DNA of 64,000 nt, from assembly GCF_030272615.1 (NCBI RefSeq), contig NC_081410.1:256977533-257041532 (forward strand), written 5' to 3'. The first letter of the stretch is position 1, and each line of letters begins with the position of its first letter. Of this stretch, positions 12,271 to 22,550 are shown one piece after another. This DNA is from Cryptomeria japonica (lineage: Eukaryota; Streptophyta; Pinopsida; Cupressales; Cupressaceae). The notes beneath the pieces were generated by a model. The model saw only the letters and a list, made by a program, of their open reading frames with translations, had not been told where the DNA came from and did no database searches. A program made the translations under genes and the position numbers.

Positions 12271-14639
12271 GCTTTTATATAAGGGCTTCAATATGAAGAG
12301 GTTTCTTGTGGGATGGATCATCAACAGGTGCATCCTTGGATGTGAAAACAAGATGGTATTGGGCAGAAAGGTTTCCTATTAGAGCTTGAAATTGCATTGT
12401 GTTGATGTTATCGGGGATGCAAGATTGTAGAAGAGCCTACTTAAGGATCTATTTATGAATGGAGGATGTTTTGAGGAGATCCAATATAGAGATTTGTGTA
12501 GGATTTTTCCCGAGGTGATCAAGGAGATCATACAGGTGGGTGCATGACATAGGAGGTTGTAGAGGAGGAGGAGGATTTCCTTGGATAGTTACTCTCCCTC
12601 GGTCGATGGTCACATTGCAATCATTTGAGGGTGCAACTCCATGGATGACTATTTTGTCTTGATAGGGCTAAGTAGATGATTGCGAGGGAGGGACACCTTC
12701 AATGGTAACCCTGGGTCTATAAGTGGTAGGAGGAGGGTTAGCTACTTGGATTGTGATGGTATTTACATAGGTATCGATGGTTTCTATGCACCCTACTAGG
12801 GAATCAAAGCCAGAGACATAATTAGTATAGTCATGATTGACATTGTTAGATGATGAGGCCTTTTCCTTACCATGTTTAGGGAATGGATCCTAGTACATTT
12901 TAAGAATATCATTGGAGTTACTAGGTTTTGCAACATCAACCTCAATATCACCCTTATCAATAAGGTCTTGGATATAGTTCTTAAGTTTCATGCACTTACA
13001 TGTGTCATGACCATTGATGCGATGGTAGTCATAATATTTGTTCTCATTATACCATTGGGGCTTAGGTTGATTAGGATCAAAAGGGTGAGTCATCAAGAAG
13101 ACAACGACACCAGCCTTGACAAGATTTTCGAAAATAACTTTAATGGGCTCACCTAGCGGGGTATACTCATGCTGATTATTAGATCAAGGAGAGTGACCTT
13201 GGATGGAAGTAGTGTTGTGAGGTTGTGATTAATCATGAGTGTTGGATTGGTTGCAATTATTAGATCAGTTATTGAATAAATTGTTGGTGGTGGTGGGCTT
13301 GGATGGTGCGGCGATTATTTAGATGCGCTTGGCATCAATGACCCCATCATTGACAATATTTTTTTTCTTGGACCAGAATTTTGGCTTGTCATTATAAGAG
13401 GAGGAATTTAGATTTGGCTTTTGATAGGGTTTTATAGTTCCATCCTCTACGAGCACACACTCTAAAGTTATACCCTTCTTGAAAATTTCTGCAAAGGAGG
13501 CTAAGCACTGACAAGTCAATGATTTGGGCAATTCTGGTATCAAGTTGCGTTGAAATAATTCAACCTGATTTGGCTCTATTATTTTCCAAGGGAATCTTTA
13601 AATGAGATGTCACCATCTTTGAAGGAAATTGGAGAATTTTTCTCTAGGCATCTACTTTGTGTTGCCTAGGTTTATAATAGAAGCATCATTTTCAATATTA
13701 TAGGCATAATGATACATAAAATTTTCAACCAAGTTCAGGAATGATGTGATAGAGCCTTTGGGAAAAGCAGAGAACCAAGTGAGGGCCTCTTCTGTAAGAA
13801 TTTTTGGGAAAAGTCTCCTAAGATAGTTGTCACTATAGGTGACCTCTTGGCATAAGAAATAAAATTCATGAACATGATGTCTAGGATCACCCTTGCTTTT
13901 GTACTTTTTGAACTTGGGCATCTCAAAAATAGGTGGGTATGGGGCGACGAAGATGAATGGGTCATAAGGAGATGGACATATTTCATGGAAAGAATAAGGT
14001 CTTTTATTTGTCCCTTGAGATTTTTTATGAGGTCCTTCATGTCCTAAATTTCCTTCATAAGATAAGGTTGTTCATTTTAGACATTAGGAATGTAATGATT
14101 TGTTGGGATTTGATAGGATGAGGAGGGGATGCCACCACCACCACTAATATATTGATATGAAGAATGAGGAGGTTGTGATCCTTGAACCGTGGTAATGGGA
14201 GGTAAGCTCATGTTGATGTAATTAGCCATGTTGTGAAGGGGGACAGATGAACCTGGTGGATTGGAAATGTGAGGAGGAATGGAGAGTTGAGGGAATGTGG
14301 TTCTGGGAATATAAATTTTGGGTGTAGATGTTGTAGGTTGAGGATGGAGAAGAGGATAAATAATGGAATTGTTCACAAGGTCACCTTGCGGTGGCCTATC
14401 AAGCATAGTTCTATCAAATTCGGGGGGCAAGCGTGCCACTTGGCGATGAGTTTGGCTACAATCCTATTGGCATCATGTTTGATGAATCTCTTGATCATGT
14501 CTTGGTTATAAGGGTCATTTATGAATGTTTGGACATGTGGAGAAAGGTCAAGTTGATCGAAAAGTTGTTCCTCTTAATGTGGTAGATCTTGATTGTAGAG
14601 GATATTAGTATTGGGCATTCCAAATTCTTCAGTTGCCAT
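12271..14639 (-). pseudogene. Tat-like gypsy gag
   Basis: Gag starts at an ATG on the minus strand at 14639 (MATEEFGMPNTN). A frameshift near 14440 leads into a Pro-rich segment (14439-14077, PPEFDRTMLDRPPQG). The retrotransposon gag domain follows (13921-13652: EALTWFSAFPKGSITSF, YHYAYN). A segment at 13543-13319 precedes a nucleocapsid-like motif YYDYHRINGHDTCKCMKLK at 13050-12960, the Tat form of the zinc knuckle (normally C-x2-H-x4-GHDT-x2-C). The DLIDKGDIEVD motif after it is also typical. At least two frameshifts and several stops inactivate it. Confidence 0.75.
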
Positions 14640-15367
14640 TTTCACCTTTTGAGGGCGATTTAAGACCATGCATGGGTGACCTTAGGGATGATCAAGGATT
14701 GACAAGAGGAAGTGATGATTGGACAACAAATTTTGATGATTGAAATTGTTTTGGATAGGTCATTAGATTAGGATAGGATTTATTGGATTAAAATTACACC
14801 TTAGAAGATGTGGAATTGATGTGAGCCACAAACGAGGTGACAACTAGGCTAAGTACAATTTAGACCTTAGGATTGGGATCAATTGATTAAGTATTCTCTT
14901 ACATGGGGCAAACTTGTGTTCCCAAGAAAAATAGGGAAAAAGGATTAGATTTTGATCAACCCAAATGATTGGGCACAGGTACTTGAGGTAGATTCTTCCC
15001 CAAGCATAAAGCCAAATGATGATTGATTTAAGATAAGGTCTAAATTAAACTTTCACAAAGATGTGAACCTTTTGATGAGGCTGATTTGATTGATTGGATA
15101 ATTGGGATTAGAATGATTAATTGATTATGGATACGGATTGATTGAATGGTGAGTGTGGAAGAAAAAGAGATTTATTATGGAAAAGAAGTGTGGTTAAAGG
15201 GAAAGGTCGCCCTAGGATGAGTCAATAGGTGATGGGATTCTCAAGTAGGTAAGACAAATTGATGGGACCACTAAGGTTAGTACTTTGGGATAAGGAGTCT
15301 CTTTTTTGGAAATCTCTAGCTCTTAATGACTCCTCATCAAACTCATTACCATAATCATAGAGGTAAT
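14640..15367 (-). other. Leader of the minus-strand gypsy element (part 1)
   Basis: This lies between the gag ATG and the small LTR insertion. No coding frame is seen. It is rich in GATTGATTGG-like words. It continues uninterrupted in sense beyond the insertion at 18112, as shown by the GTAAT target duplication. Confidence 0.5.
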
Positions 15368-15735
15368 TGTGAGAGTTGCGAAACACAACACCATTGGAGC
15401 CCAAATGATCTGTGCAAGATGAATAACCTGTTACAAGGAGAAGCAATGAAGCAAATAACAAATAAAACAAATACACAGAAAATATGCTCAAAAGATGAGA
15501 GCTCAATATTCAAAAAAATGTGTAATGTGATAATCCTTACAATACAATGAAAAGAATAACCTCTAATAGGTCAAGAAACCCTAAAAAGGAGAACCTAGGC
15601 TTGCACATAGTAATTAATAAAAGAATTAATTATTATGCACCTAAAGTTAGCTTAAGTGTAAAAGGGATAAAGGGAAATTAAATAATTAAACAAATATTGT
15701 TTAATTAATCAAGTAAATACCCAAATACTCTAACA
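15368..15735 (-). repeat. 3' LTR of the 2.7-kb element
   Basis: A direct copy of 17739-18106. It ends at CTCTAACA on the plus strand, next to the C-run that is the polypurine tract of the minus strand. The outer flank is GTAAT. Confidence 0.92.
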
Positions 15736-16984
15736 CCCCCCCTTAAGCTAGACTTAGGGAGAAGCTAAAACCTGGAACAACTACTGAAAGCAAGAAAGAT
15801 GGGTCCCAACAACAAGGCCTGATGAGGTACCCAAATACAACCAAATCTATATGAGCCGGAGAAATAGAGAAAACCACGTGGGAACAAAACTCTACTCCAA
15901 ACAGAGATGGAAAAAGCAAGAAGAAGGACTGAAAAAGCCTCCAAACAAGAATGTTCCAAAAAGATAGGAACAAGAGAAGATCAGAAGAATCACTGAAGCA
16001 TGAAGAACTTGCAAACACTGTCAAAGAATAAATGTTGAACTGAAGAACCTCCATTGAAATAGAACATGACCAGGTAGAGAAGACTGTAATCTGTATGAGT
16101 GCCCTCAAATGACACTACTTGAATCAGGAGGCAAACAAAGGAAAACAACTAAACTCGAAGATACAGATGGCATGAGAAACCAAAGCTTGAAGAGTTGATC
16201 AATTCAAATCATGGAAGCATTAGAACCAATAGGACAAACCTCCCCATAATGCTAAAAAGGGAGAGGGATAGGTACACTGAAAAGAACAACCAATAGGAAC
16301 TGCACGACGAAGAACCAGGAACATCAAAGGCGTAGAGATAGTACATAGTGTCGTGGAAGGAACACTCACTTTTCACACAGCATAAGGCAAATTTCATGGA
16401 AGGAACACTCACTAGACAAAGGTAGATGGCAAACAAGGCAAACATCAACCCCCTCATGGCACTTTATAAGTAGTGCATGTACAATAAGGCACAAGATGTG
16501 CAAGATCCCAAGTAAACAATGCATGATGGAACTTTATCTCAGTGTGTTTGCATAAAAGAAGCTACAATGATAAGAAGACTGGAAATAGAAAGGAGAACCA
16601 AAATAGAGACATCCTACTAGGAGAAGAGATCTCGGGACCTGAAACAACCAAGATATCCACAAAGTGCTAAAAAAAAAAAATTGAAGAAAACATTCCTGGA
16701 GAAGAATATGGAAAGAAAAATCATATGGCTGGAAAGTAAATAGGACAAGCTTTCCAACGATATAAAGTTTTCAAAAAATGGAGTTTGGATGCTCATTCTA
16801 TGGCTCCCGGAGTGCCAAAAAGAGACCCCACTTTGACTGGAAACAAAACACAATCAAACAGAAAATTTGGAAAAAAAATTCCAACATCACGAGGTCCAGC
16901 TCGGAACCAACTTTTTGACGCCTATTCATTTTCAAAAAAATGACTCCGTATGCCCAACATATGGCCAAAAAATGAACCCCCCCT

Positions 16985-17330
16985 TAAAAAGAAGGAGAGG
17001 GAGGAGGTTCGGTGGCAGGAGCTTGGCGGAGATGGCTAGTGGGCAGTGCTCTAGTGGTGAGTGGGTGGCCAAGCGGTGGCGGTGGTGGCGCGGAGGGTTT
17101 CCGGCAGGCAACGGGGTTGTTGCCAGCGGCGCAGGACGTTGTGGCGGCCGGCGGGGAGCTGCAATAGCGGGAGCCAAAGAGTGGTGACCGGTGGGGGCTA
17201 GGGCTAGAGGGTGCTGGCGGTGGTTGGAGGCTGGCAGGCAATGGGGCCTGGGCCTACACTGATAGTGGTGGCGCTCCTGCAGGATGGCAGGGGGCCCTAT
17301 GTACTGTGGGGAACCCCCCAAAACAATTTT
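16985..17330. other. GC-rich, CpG-rich island inside the 2.7-kb element
   Basis: The sequence switches abruptly from AT-rich to blocks such as GGCGGTGGTGGCGCGGAG and CGGCCGGCGGGGAGC. The minus strand gives only proline-rich text (no stops for about 130 codons, 16932-17321) without a recognisable domain. The many surviving CpG sites suggest a younger sequence or one acquired from a GC-rich source. Confidence 0.6.
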
Positions 17331-17727
17331 TTGTTAAAGAAACCTTTTTCTTTTTCGCTTTTTTTTTTTACAATAACTTTTGGATTTTTTATTTTCGTAA
17401 TTTAAAAAAAAAAATCAAAAAATCGGCCTGCATGCCGTAAAAAGGCAAAAAAAAAATTTGAATTTTTTTTCTCGAACTGCGTGTTAGGGCCGTATGGCCT
17501 GGTACTGAATAAAAAATGCCCCCAGATGCTTAGGAGTCAAAACTAGGTAAGTTTTATATGACTATAGGGGTTTTGGGGGTTTCCGAGCACAATGGTGAGG
17601 TCCGTTTAGGCCCAAAGTGCTCAAAAAAGGCCTATCCCTAAGTGAAAAAGAAAAACTTCCTGAAACCCCAAATCTGCTTCCAATGCAAAAATTCTCAAAA
17701 CAAGAATAGATAGCTACAGATCTGAAA

Positions 17728-17738
17728 CTCTGATACCA
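17728..17738 (-). promoter_or_regulatory. Primer-binding site (initiator-Met tRNA)
   Basis: The minus strand reads TGGTATCAGAG directly after the LTR end. This is the canonical copia/TRIM primer site and fixes the orientation of the element. Confidence 0.9.
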
Positions 17739-18106
17739 TGTGAGAGTTGAGAAACACAACACCACAAGAGCCCAAATGATCTCTGCAAGCTAAATAACTT
17801 GTTACAAGGAGAAGCAAGGAAGCAAATAATAGATAAAACAAATACATAGAAAATATGCTCAAAAGATGAGAGCTCAATATTCACAAAAATGTGTAAAGTG
17901 ATAATCCTTACAATACAATGAAAAGAATAACCTCTAATAGGTCAAGAAACCCTAAAAAGGAAAACCTAGGCTTGCAGATAATAATTAATAAAAGAATTAA
18001 TTATTATGCACCTAAAGTTAGCTTAAGTGTAAAAGAGATAAAGGGAACTTAAATAATTAAACAAATATTGTTTAATTAATCAAATAAATACCCGAATACT
18101 CTAACA
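17739..18106 (-). repeat. 5' LTR of the 2.7-kb element
   Basis: Copy of 15368-15735 with a low number of visible differences. Ends in CTAACA followed by the duplication GTAAT. Confidence 0.92.
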
Positions 18107-18111
18107 GTAAT

Positions 18112-20200
18112 CGTGGAACCTATGCAAGAGTTTGTGATTGATATTGTATAAAAAAAAATGATGCTTGAGGAGTTGCTTTTGACTAGGCTTATTCTTCTTA
18201 ACTTGACAACACAAAGACCTTTTAGGATGTTTGAGGGACTTGGTGATATGACACATGAAGGAAATTAGTGGATTGGAAATCATTTGAAATTGTGAAAATT
18301 TGGATTGGAAGGTTGTCAATTTTTTGGAAAATGTTTCGGAGGTTGGTAATTGTCAGCTACTCTTGGCAAGAATACATCAAGAAAAGTATACATATTGGCC
18401 AAGTGTAACGCTTCAATAATTGAGCATGAAAATGATGGGGGCCTAGATTAGCCCAAATAAATTTAATAGGTTTTGCACAAATGAAAACGTGATTTTAAGA
18501 CACGACCTAAGGATGGAAAGTGGAAACCACTTGATAGGCCTCTCGCACAAGTGATACCTCACTCAAGTGAATAGATAGAGACTCTGGTAGCATTGGATCC
18601 CCCTTACAGTGCACTTACTTCTTGAGCATACCAGATTTTTTTACCCAAAAGATCTATGATGTGGGGAATTCTTATCTCATCCTGAGAGGGTAAATGAGAG
18701 GTAACTTTGGGGTACGATCTGCATCTCCTGCACTATCAAAAGTAGGATTTTGGCTACTAAAAATGGTTCTTAATGTAATTATTGAGGGATTGCCAATCCA
18801 ACGATGGATTCTCAAAGAAAGCCACTTAAGGCTCTAACTAAACTAATCGGTATAGGGAGGGCCCCCACATGCATTGAATTCACTCAACACCTCAGCCACT
18901 TGAACAACTTATTTATATAGCAGCACAAAAAAACCCGCTCGAGATCACACCACTAGAGTTGATATCCATGATGTGTCTCAATTTGAAGTACCCTTGTGGG
19001 TTGATGAAATTCCCAATCAAGAATACCCCTCTCTACAAAATAAGAAAAAGTAGGTGTTGTTAATTACTCTTTCTCTTACACCCAAGATCCACAAAGGAGA
19101 GGGGAGAGGATACTCAAGCACAATGGTGGGTCCACCCAAACATGTGTGCAAGTACACAAGACATGAAAGACACTTGTTAATTTTAATCCTACATGCGAAG
19201 GTTTTCTACACTAAGATGCAAAAAAGTAAATGAAGCTAGTGAGCAAAATTTATCTTTGACAAGCAGTGCTGCAAAAAAAAGTAGTTAGTAGTCTCTAATT
19301 TTGATCTTGGAAAGACAAGAAAACCTACAAAAACTAAAGTGTCATCAGTAACCAAAAATCTCTAAGGTTACAACGCAGACGCTAAAGCACAGGCGTAGGC
19401 GTCGAAACACTTTTGCACAAACATGGAAGCAACCCACGCACAACCTACAAAAAGAAGAGCACGAAAATGACAAAATTTGAAATTTTGAAAATTTCAATTT
19501 TAAATTAGCTAGGACACAGACATTGACCCTACACGTAGACGTTAAGCGTCTACACAAATGTTGAAGTAGAAAAAAATAAATGCTAATAGCTACTTGGAAT
19601 TTTTAAAAATTTGAAATTTGAAGTTTAAAAAATTAAGCGGTCTTTTTCTGCCTCAATGCAGACATTGAAGTAGTGCGCAAACATCAACCGTCTGTGCAAA
19701 AGTTAATATGCCAAAAAATAAAAAAATCTAACTATTTTACCGAAAAGATTAGTAAAAACCAGCATTCAAATAACTAACCTAGGTTGTTTTTGTTCTTTTT
19801 AAATTTTAGAGAAAAGAAAAGAAAAAAGCAAAATTCAAGCTCTAAAACTAAGTGCCAAGAGACACTAGCGTAGGCGTCGAAGCAAGGGATGTGAGTTTCA
19901 CTAGGCATGCCAAAATGAAGAGGGTGAAAAGATAAATAAAAGCATACAGTGGTTAGCAAATCAAATGGAGTATTTATAATATACAAAGAAAACCATTATA
20001 ACTTGTCATTTACCTTCTCCTTCGGATTGAGCTACAAATGAAGTGAAGAATTGCCCTTGTCTCCACTTGATTTGATGAGCTCCTTGGTTGAATGTGGTTT
20101 CTCTCCAATGCACAACAACTTGGATGGATGGATTATGATAAGTGGATGATTGAAAAGATGGATGGAGGATGTGGGTGATGACTAAAAATGCCTATAGTAT
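18112..20200 (-). other. Leader of the minus-strand gypsy element (part 2), no gene
   Basis: Continuation of the leader interrupted at 15367. No coding frame is supported. It includes a degenerate tandem array at about 19363-19900 (listed separately). The primer-binding site of the element should lie near its right end, but I could not identify it with confidence. Confidence 0.45.
19363..19900. repeat. Degenerate tandem array around a CAGACG/GTAGACG motif
   Basis: Three to four diverged units of about 140-170 bp are visible. Each begins with GCAGACGCT, ACAGACATTGA, GCAGACATTGAAG or GCGTAGGCGTCGAAG, and continues with a GCACAAACAT-like segment and then an AAAATTTGAAATTT-like AT tract. One unit holds an inverted repeat GTAGACG-TTAAG-CGTCTAC (19535-19553). 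Confidence 0.5.
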
Positions 20201-21149
20201 AGATGTACAAGATGAAATTCAAAAGCTAGATGAGCAGCATAAGATTACTTGAAAAATGAGATCGAAAATGAAGGGGAGGAGACCCCAATTTATAGATTTG
20301 AAGGGGGATGAATGGATGGTTGAGATTGAAAGATGATGAAGGGTGGAGATTGAAGGAAATATGGGGACATGGATTGAAGTGACATGGTGTGGAGACCAAG
20401 AGATTTTCCATTAAGGTATTTCTTGTCTCCACACTCTACAATGTACATGGGGAAGACAAAAAGGAATTAAAAATTCCTTGGGGGAGGACAAGGGAATTTA
20501 AAATTCTCAAATAATGAGGTGCATAGGGAAAGGAAGTGGAAAAAAGAATTAAAAATTCCTTGGGAAGATGAGAGTGCATGGGAGTGGGAAATTTATAAAT
20601 CCTTGAAATGACAAAAGTTGGTGCATTTAAGGTTGAAGGTTGAGAGGGGACAAGCCATTTATGACAATTGGTTGACTTTGTGGATAATCATGAGGATTAG
20701 CCACTAGCAAATTATTAGAGAGGGTGATTAGGAAAATTAATAGGGGATTAGAAGACAAGTGGGAAAGTTAGGAGGATTTGACAAGAGGAGAGAGAATGAG
20801 TGGAGGAATAAAAAATTAGGAAATAATGTTAAGTGAGCTTCTAGAAGAATTAATTAGGCTAAGTGAGAATTAGAGGAAAGTGATTTGTAGGAATCACATG
20901 ATTTAGTTAATTAATTTGAATTAATTAACTAAAGGGAATTAAGAAGAATTAATTAATTTGAGGAACTTAGAAGAATAGGGAATAATTGATTTATAAAATA
21001 AATCGATTATTGGACTATAGTGACAGGATTAATTAAATTGAATTTAATTAATTCTAAGAAGAATAAAGGATAACATAATTAAGTTTATTAGCTATGTAGA
21101 AAGGATAAATTAATTAATTATTTTATTTATTTAATTTTAGATGTCTACA
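20200..21149 (-). mobile_element. 5' LTR (promoter part) of the minus-strand Tat-like element
   Basis: The right edge reads TGTAGACATCTAAAATTAAA on the minus strand (from 21149), the usual start of Tat-lineage LTRs, followed by a long AATTAATT-rich U3. A TATA box (CTATAAATT, minus, 20295-20287) followed by GGGGTCTCCTCCCC marks the transcription start about 30 bp further on. The left edge is not defined. The next plus-strand bases, AAAGT (21150-21154), would be its target duplication, but I found no clear partner on the left. Confidence 0.6.
20287..20295 (-). promoter_or_regulatory. TATA box in Tat-like LTR
   Basis: Minus strand CTATAAATT followed by a pyrimidine-rich start region. It sits about 850 bp inside the LTR start TGTAGACATC. 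Confidence 0.6.
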
Positions 21150-21903
21150 AAAGTACTTTTTCAGTTATAATAGCATCTTGAAATGAAATTCAATGATTTC
21201 CAAGTTGTTGTCTTCATTTGTGTTCCAAAATATTGTTTAAAACAATAAATCGAGGACTTTTTGTTTTATTTTTGTACTAAGTTGTTGAATTTGTATGAAT
21301 ATGAGCTTCTTCTAAAGTACTAGATTAAATTGCTTTATTCATTGAGAAGGATTTTGTAGAGATCAAATTTGGTTGTTGCAATTGGGAGATTAATTTATGC
21401 TATGACTAATATCAGATGTTAGTTGTATAAGGCAGAAGATGTTGCAGTACTTACATATTTTATATTGTAATAATGGTTCATATAGCCCAATGGATAGGCA
21501 CTAGTCATAAGATTGTATTGCTAACCTTGGCATTTGAAACGAAAAAAATCCTATTAATATTTATATTCAGATTTTGTTTTTGAATAGGACAAATTGACTC
21601 TCATAGTGAGTCATAATACATAAGTTCAGGATAAAAGCCATATCTAGTGAGTTCAAGAATTTGTCTGATTCACCTAGTATATTGAGAGCATATTTGTTAT
21701 AGTACTAAAAAAAAGAGAATTAGGATTATAAAAGTATTGTTGAAGGGATACCCACCTAGGTCTAACATAGCCTGAAGTGTAAAGGATATAACTAGTTCCT
21801 TATACTTGGTCATTATCCTATCAATTGGCCATTAATTCAAACCCTTGAACATTGAGGTTGGCTTCTCATAGAGGATATTTGGAACCATTAGTTGGAATCA
21901 CCA
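21150..21903 (+). mobile_element. 5' LTR end of gypsy element G1
   Basis: This segment ends GGAATCACCA, six bases before a primer-binding site. It shares diverged blocks in the same order with the ends of the LTRs at 25.3-25.8 and 31.9-32.4 kb (TAGCCCAA-n-TAAGGCACT, TCAAGAATT, GCCTGAAGTGTA-AAGGAT, GGTATTTGGA). Its upstream part is missing, apparently because the minus-strand Tat-like element was inserted at 21149. Confidence 0.6.
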
Positions 21904-21909
21904 ATAAAA

Positions 21910-21927
21910 TGGTGACTCTACTAGCGA
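21910..21927 (+). promoter_or_regulatory. Primer-binding site of G1 (tRNA-Arg type, decayed)
   Basis: TGGTGACTCTACTAGCGA differs at a few positions from TGGCGACTCTGCTGGGGA at 25779. The latter matches the tRNA-Arg primer site known from Tat/Ogre elements. Confidence 0.6.
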
Positions 21928-22550
21928 ATTGAAAAAGAAAGAATTGGTTTTTGAAAATTCAACACAATGGTGTTACCACATAATTATGATTTTCCAGTTG
22001 TCAAACTTGCTACTAATTGGAGGCAACAAGAGCTCACAAATTTGGTCTCTCATCTTAGTACTACTACTTGGTAAAATAGAATAATTCTTGTAGACTGTAT
22101 GAGGGTTAATATGGTTTAAGTTAACAAAGAGAAAAAGGCACAGGAAATTGATGATGTAAATTCAAAGGATGCTTCATCCCCAACCTAGGTATTTAATTAT
22201 AATCCTTGTACTAATTAAGGGCTACAATTACTTTATCACCCTAGCTCAATTTCATCTTAATTTTATCCCTAAACCTAAGGGTGGCAGATCACTACATCTT
22301 TGAACTGACCAATTCAAGATCCTCAAGAATTTCTTTTTTTCCTGATTAGGGAATGGTAAAAACTAGAGTTAAAATACAGTCAGAAAGGAATATGAATTAA
22401 GATAATCCAAAGCAAACTTGGGTGCCAAGATAGCCAAGTATGTTTGCACCTTCAAAAAATCCTAATCTTATGAGTCAAGAGCATATTTCCATACCAAACA
22501 CGGAGGAAAGACCTATGGGTAACACAAATGAGAGTATGTTTTAAAAGTCT
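21928..22550 (+). pseudogene. G1 leader and gag N-terminus, decayed
   Basis: Follows the primer-binding site of G1. Broken plus-strand text such as WRQQELTNLVSHLSTTTW and Gln/Ser/Pro-rich fragments (VFNYNP, YHPSS) suggests the start of a gypsy gag. Stops are frequent. It is cut at 22550 by the gag-only LTR element and resumes at 32434. Confidence 0.4.

Larger units (their letters stand above)
15368..18106 (-). mobile_element. Small non-autonomous LTR element (2.7 kb), TSD GTAAT
   Basis: Two 368-bp LTRs (15368-15735 and 17739-18106) begin TGTTAGAGTATT and end with the complement of TGTGAGAG in minus sense. GTAAT flanks both ends exactly (15363-15367 and 18107-18111). On the minus strand TGGTATCAGAG, the initiator-Met tRNA primer site, directly follows the 5' LTR (17738-17728), and AAGGGGGGG (15744-15736) precedes the 3' LTR. 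The 2.0-kb interior holds no gag or pol similarity. It contains a GC-rich, CpG-rich island at about 16985-17330, quite unlike its surroundings. The element must be mobilised in trans, probably by a copia-type element. Confidence 0.92.

Noticed and set aside
16932-17321. 129-residue proline-rich frame in the GC island
   Set aside because: Low stop frequency is expected from GC-rich DNA; there is no domain, no homologous frame and no initiation context.
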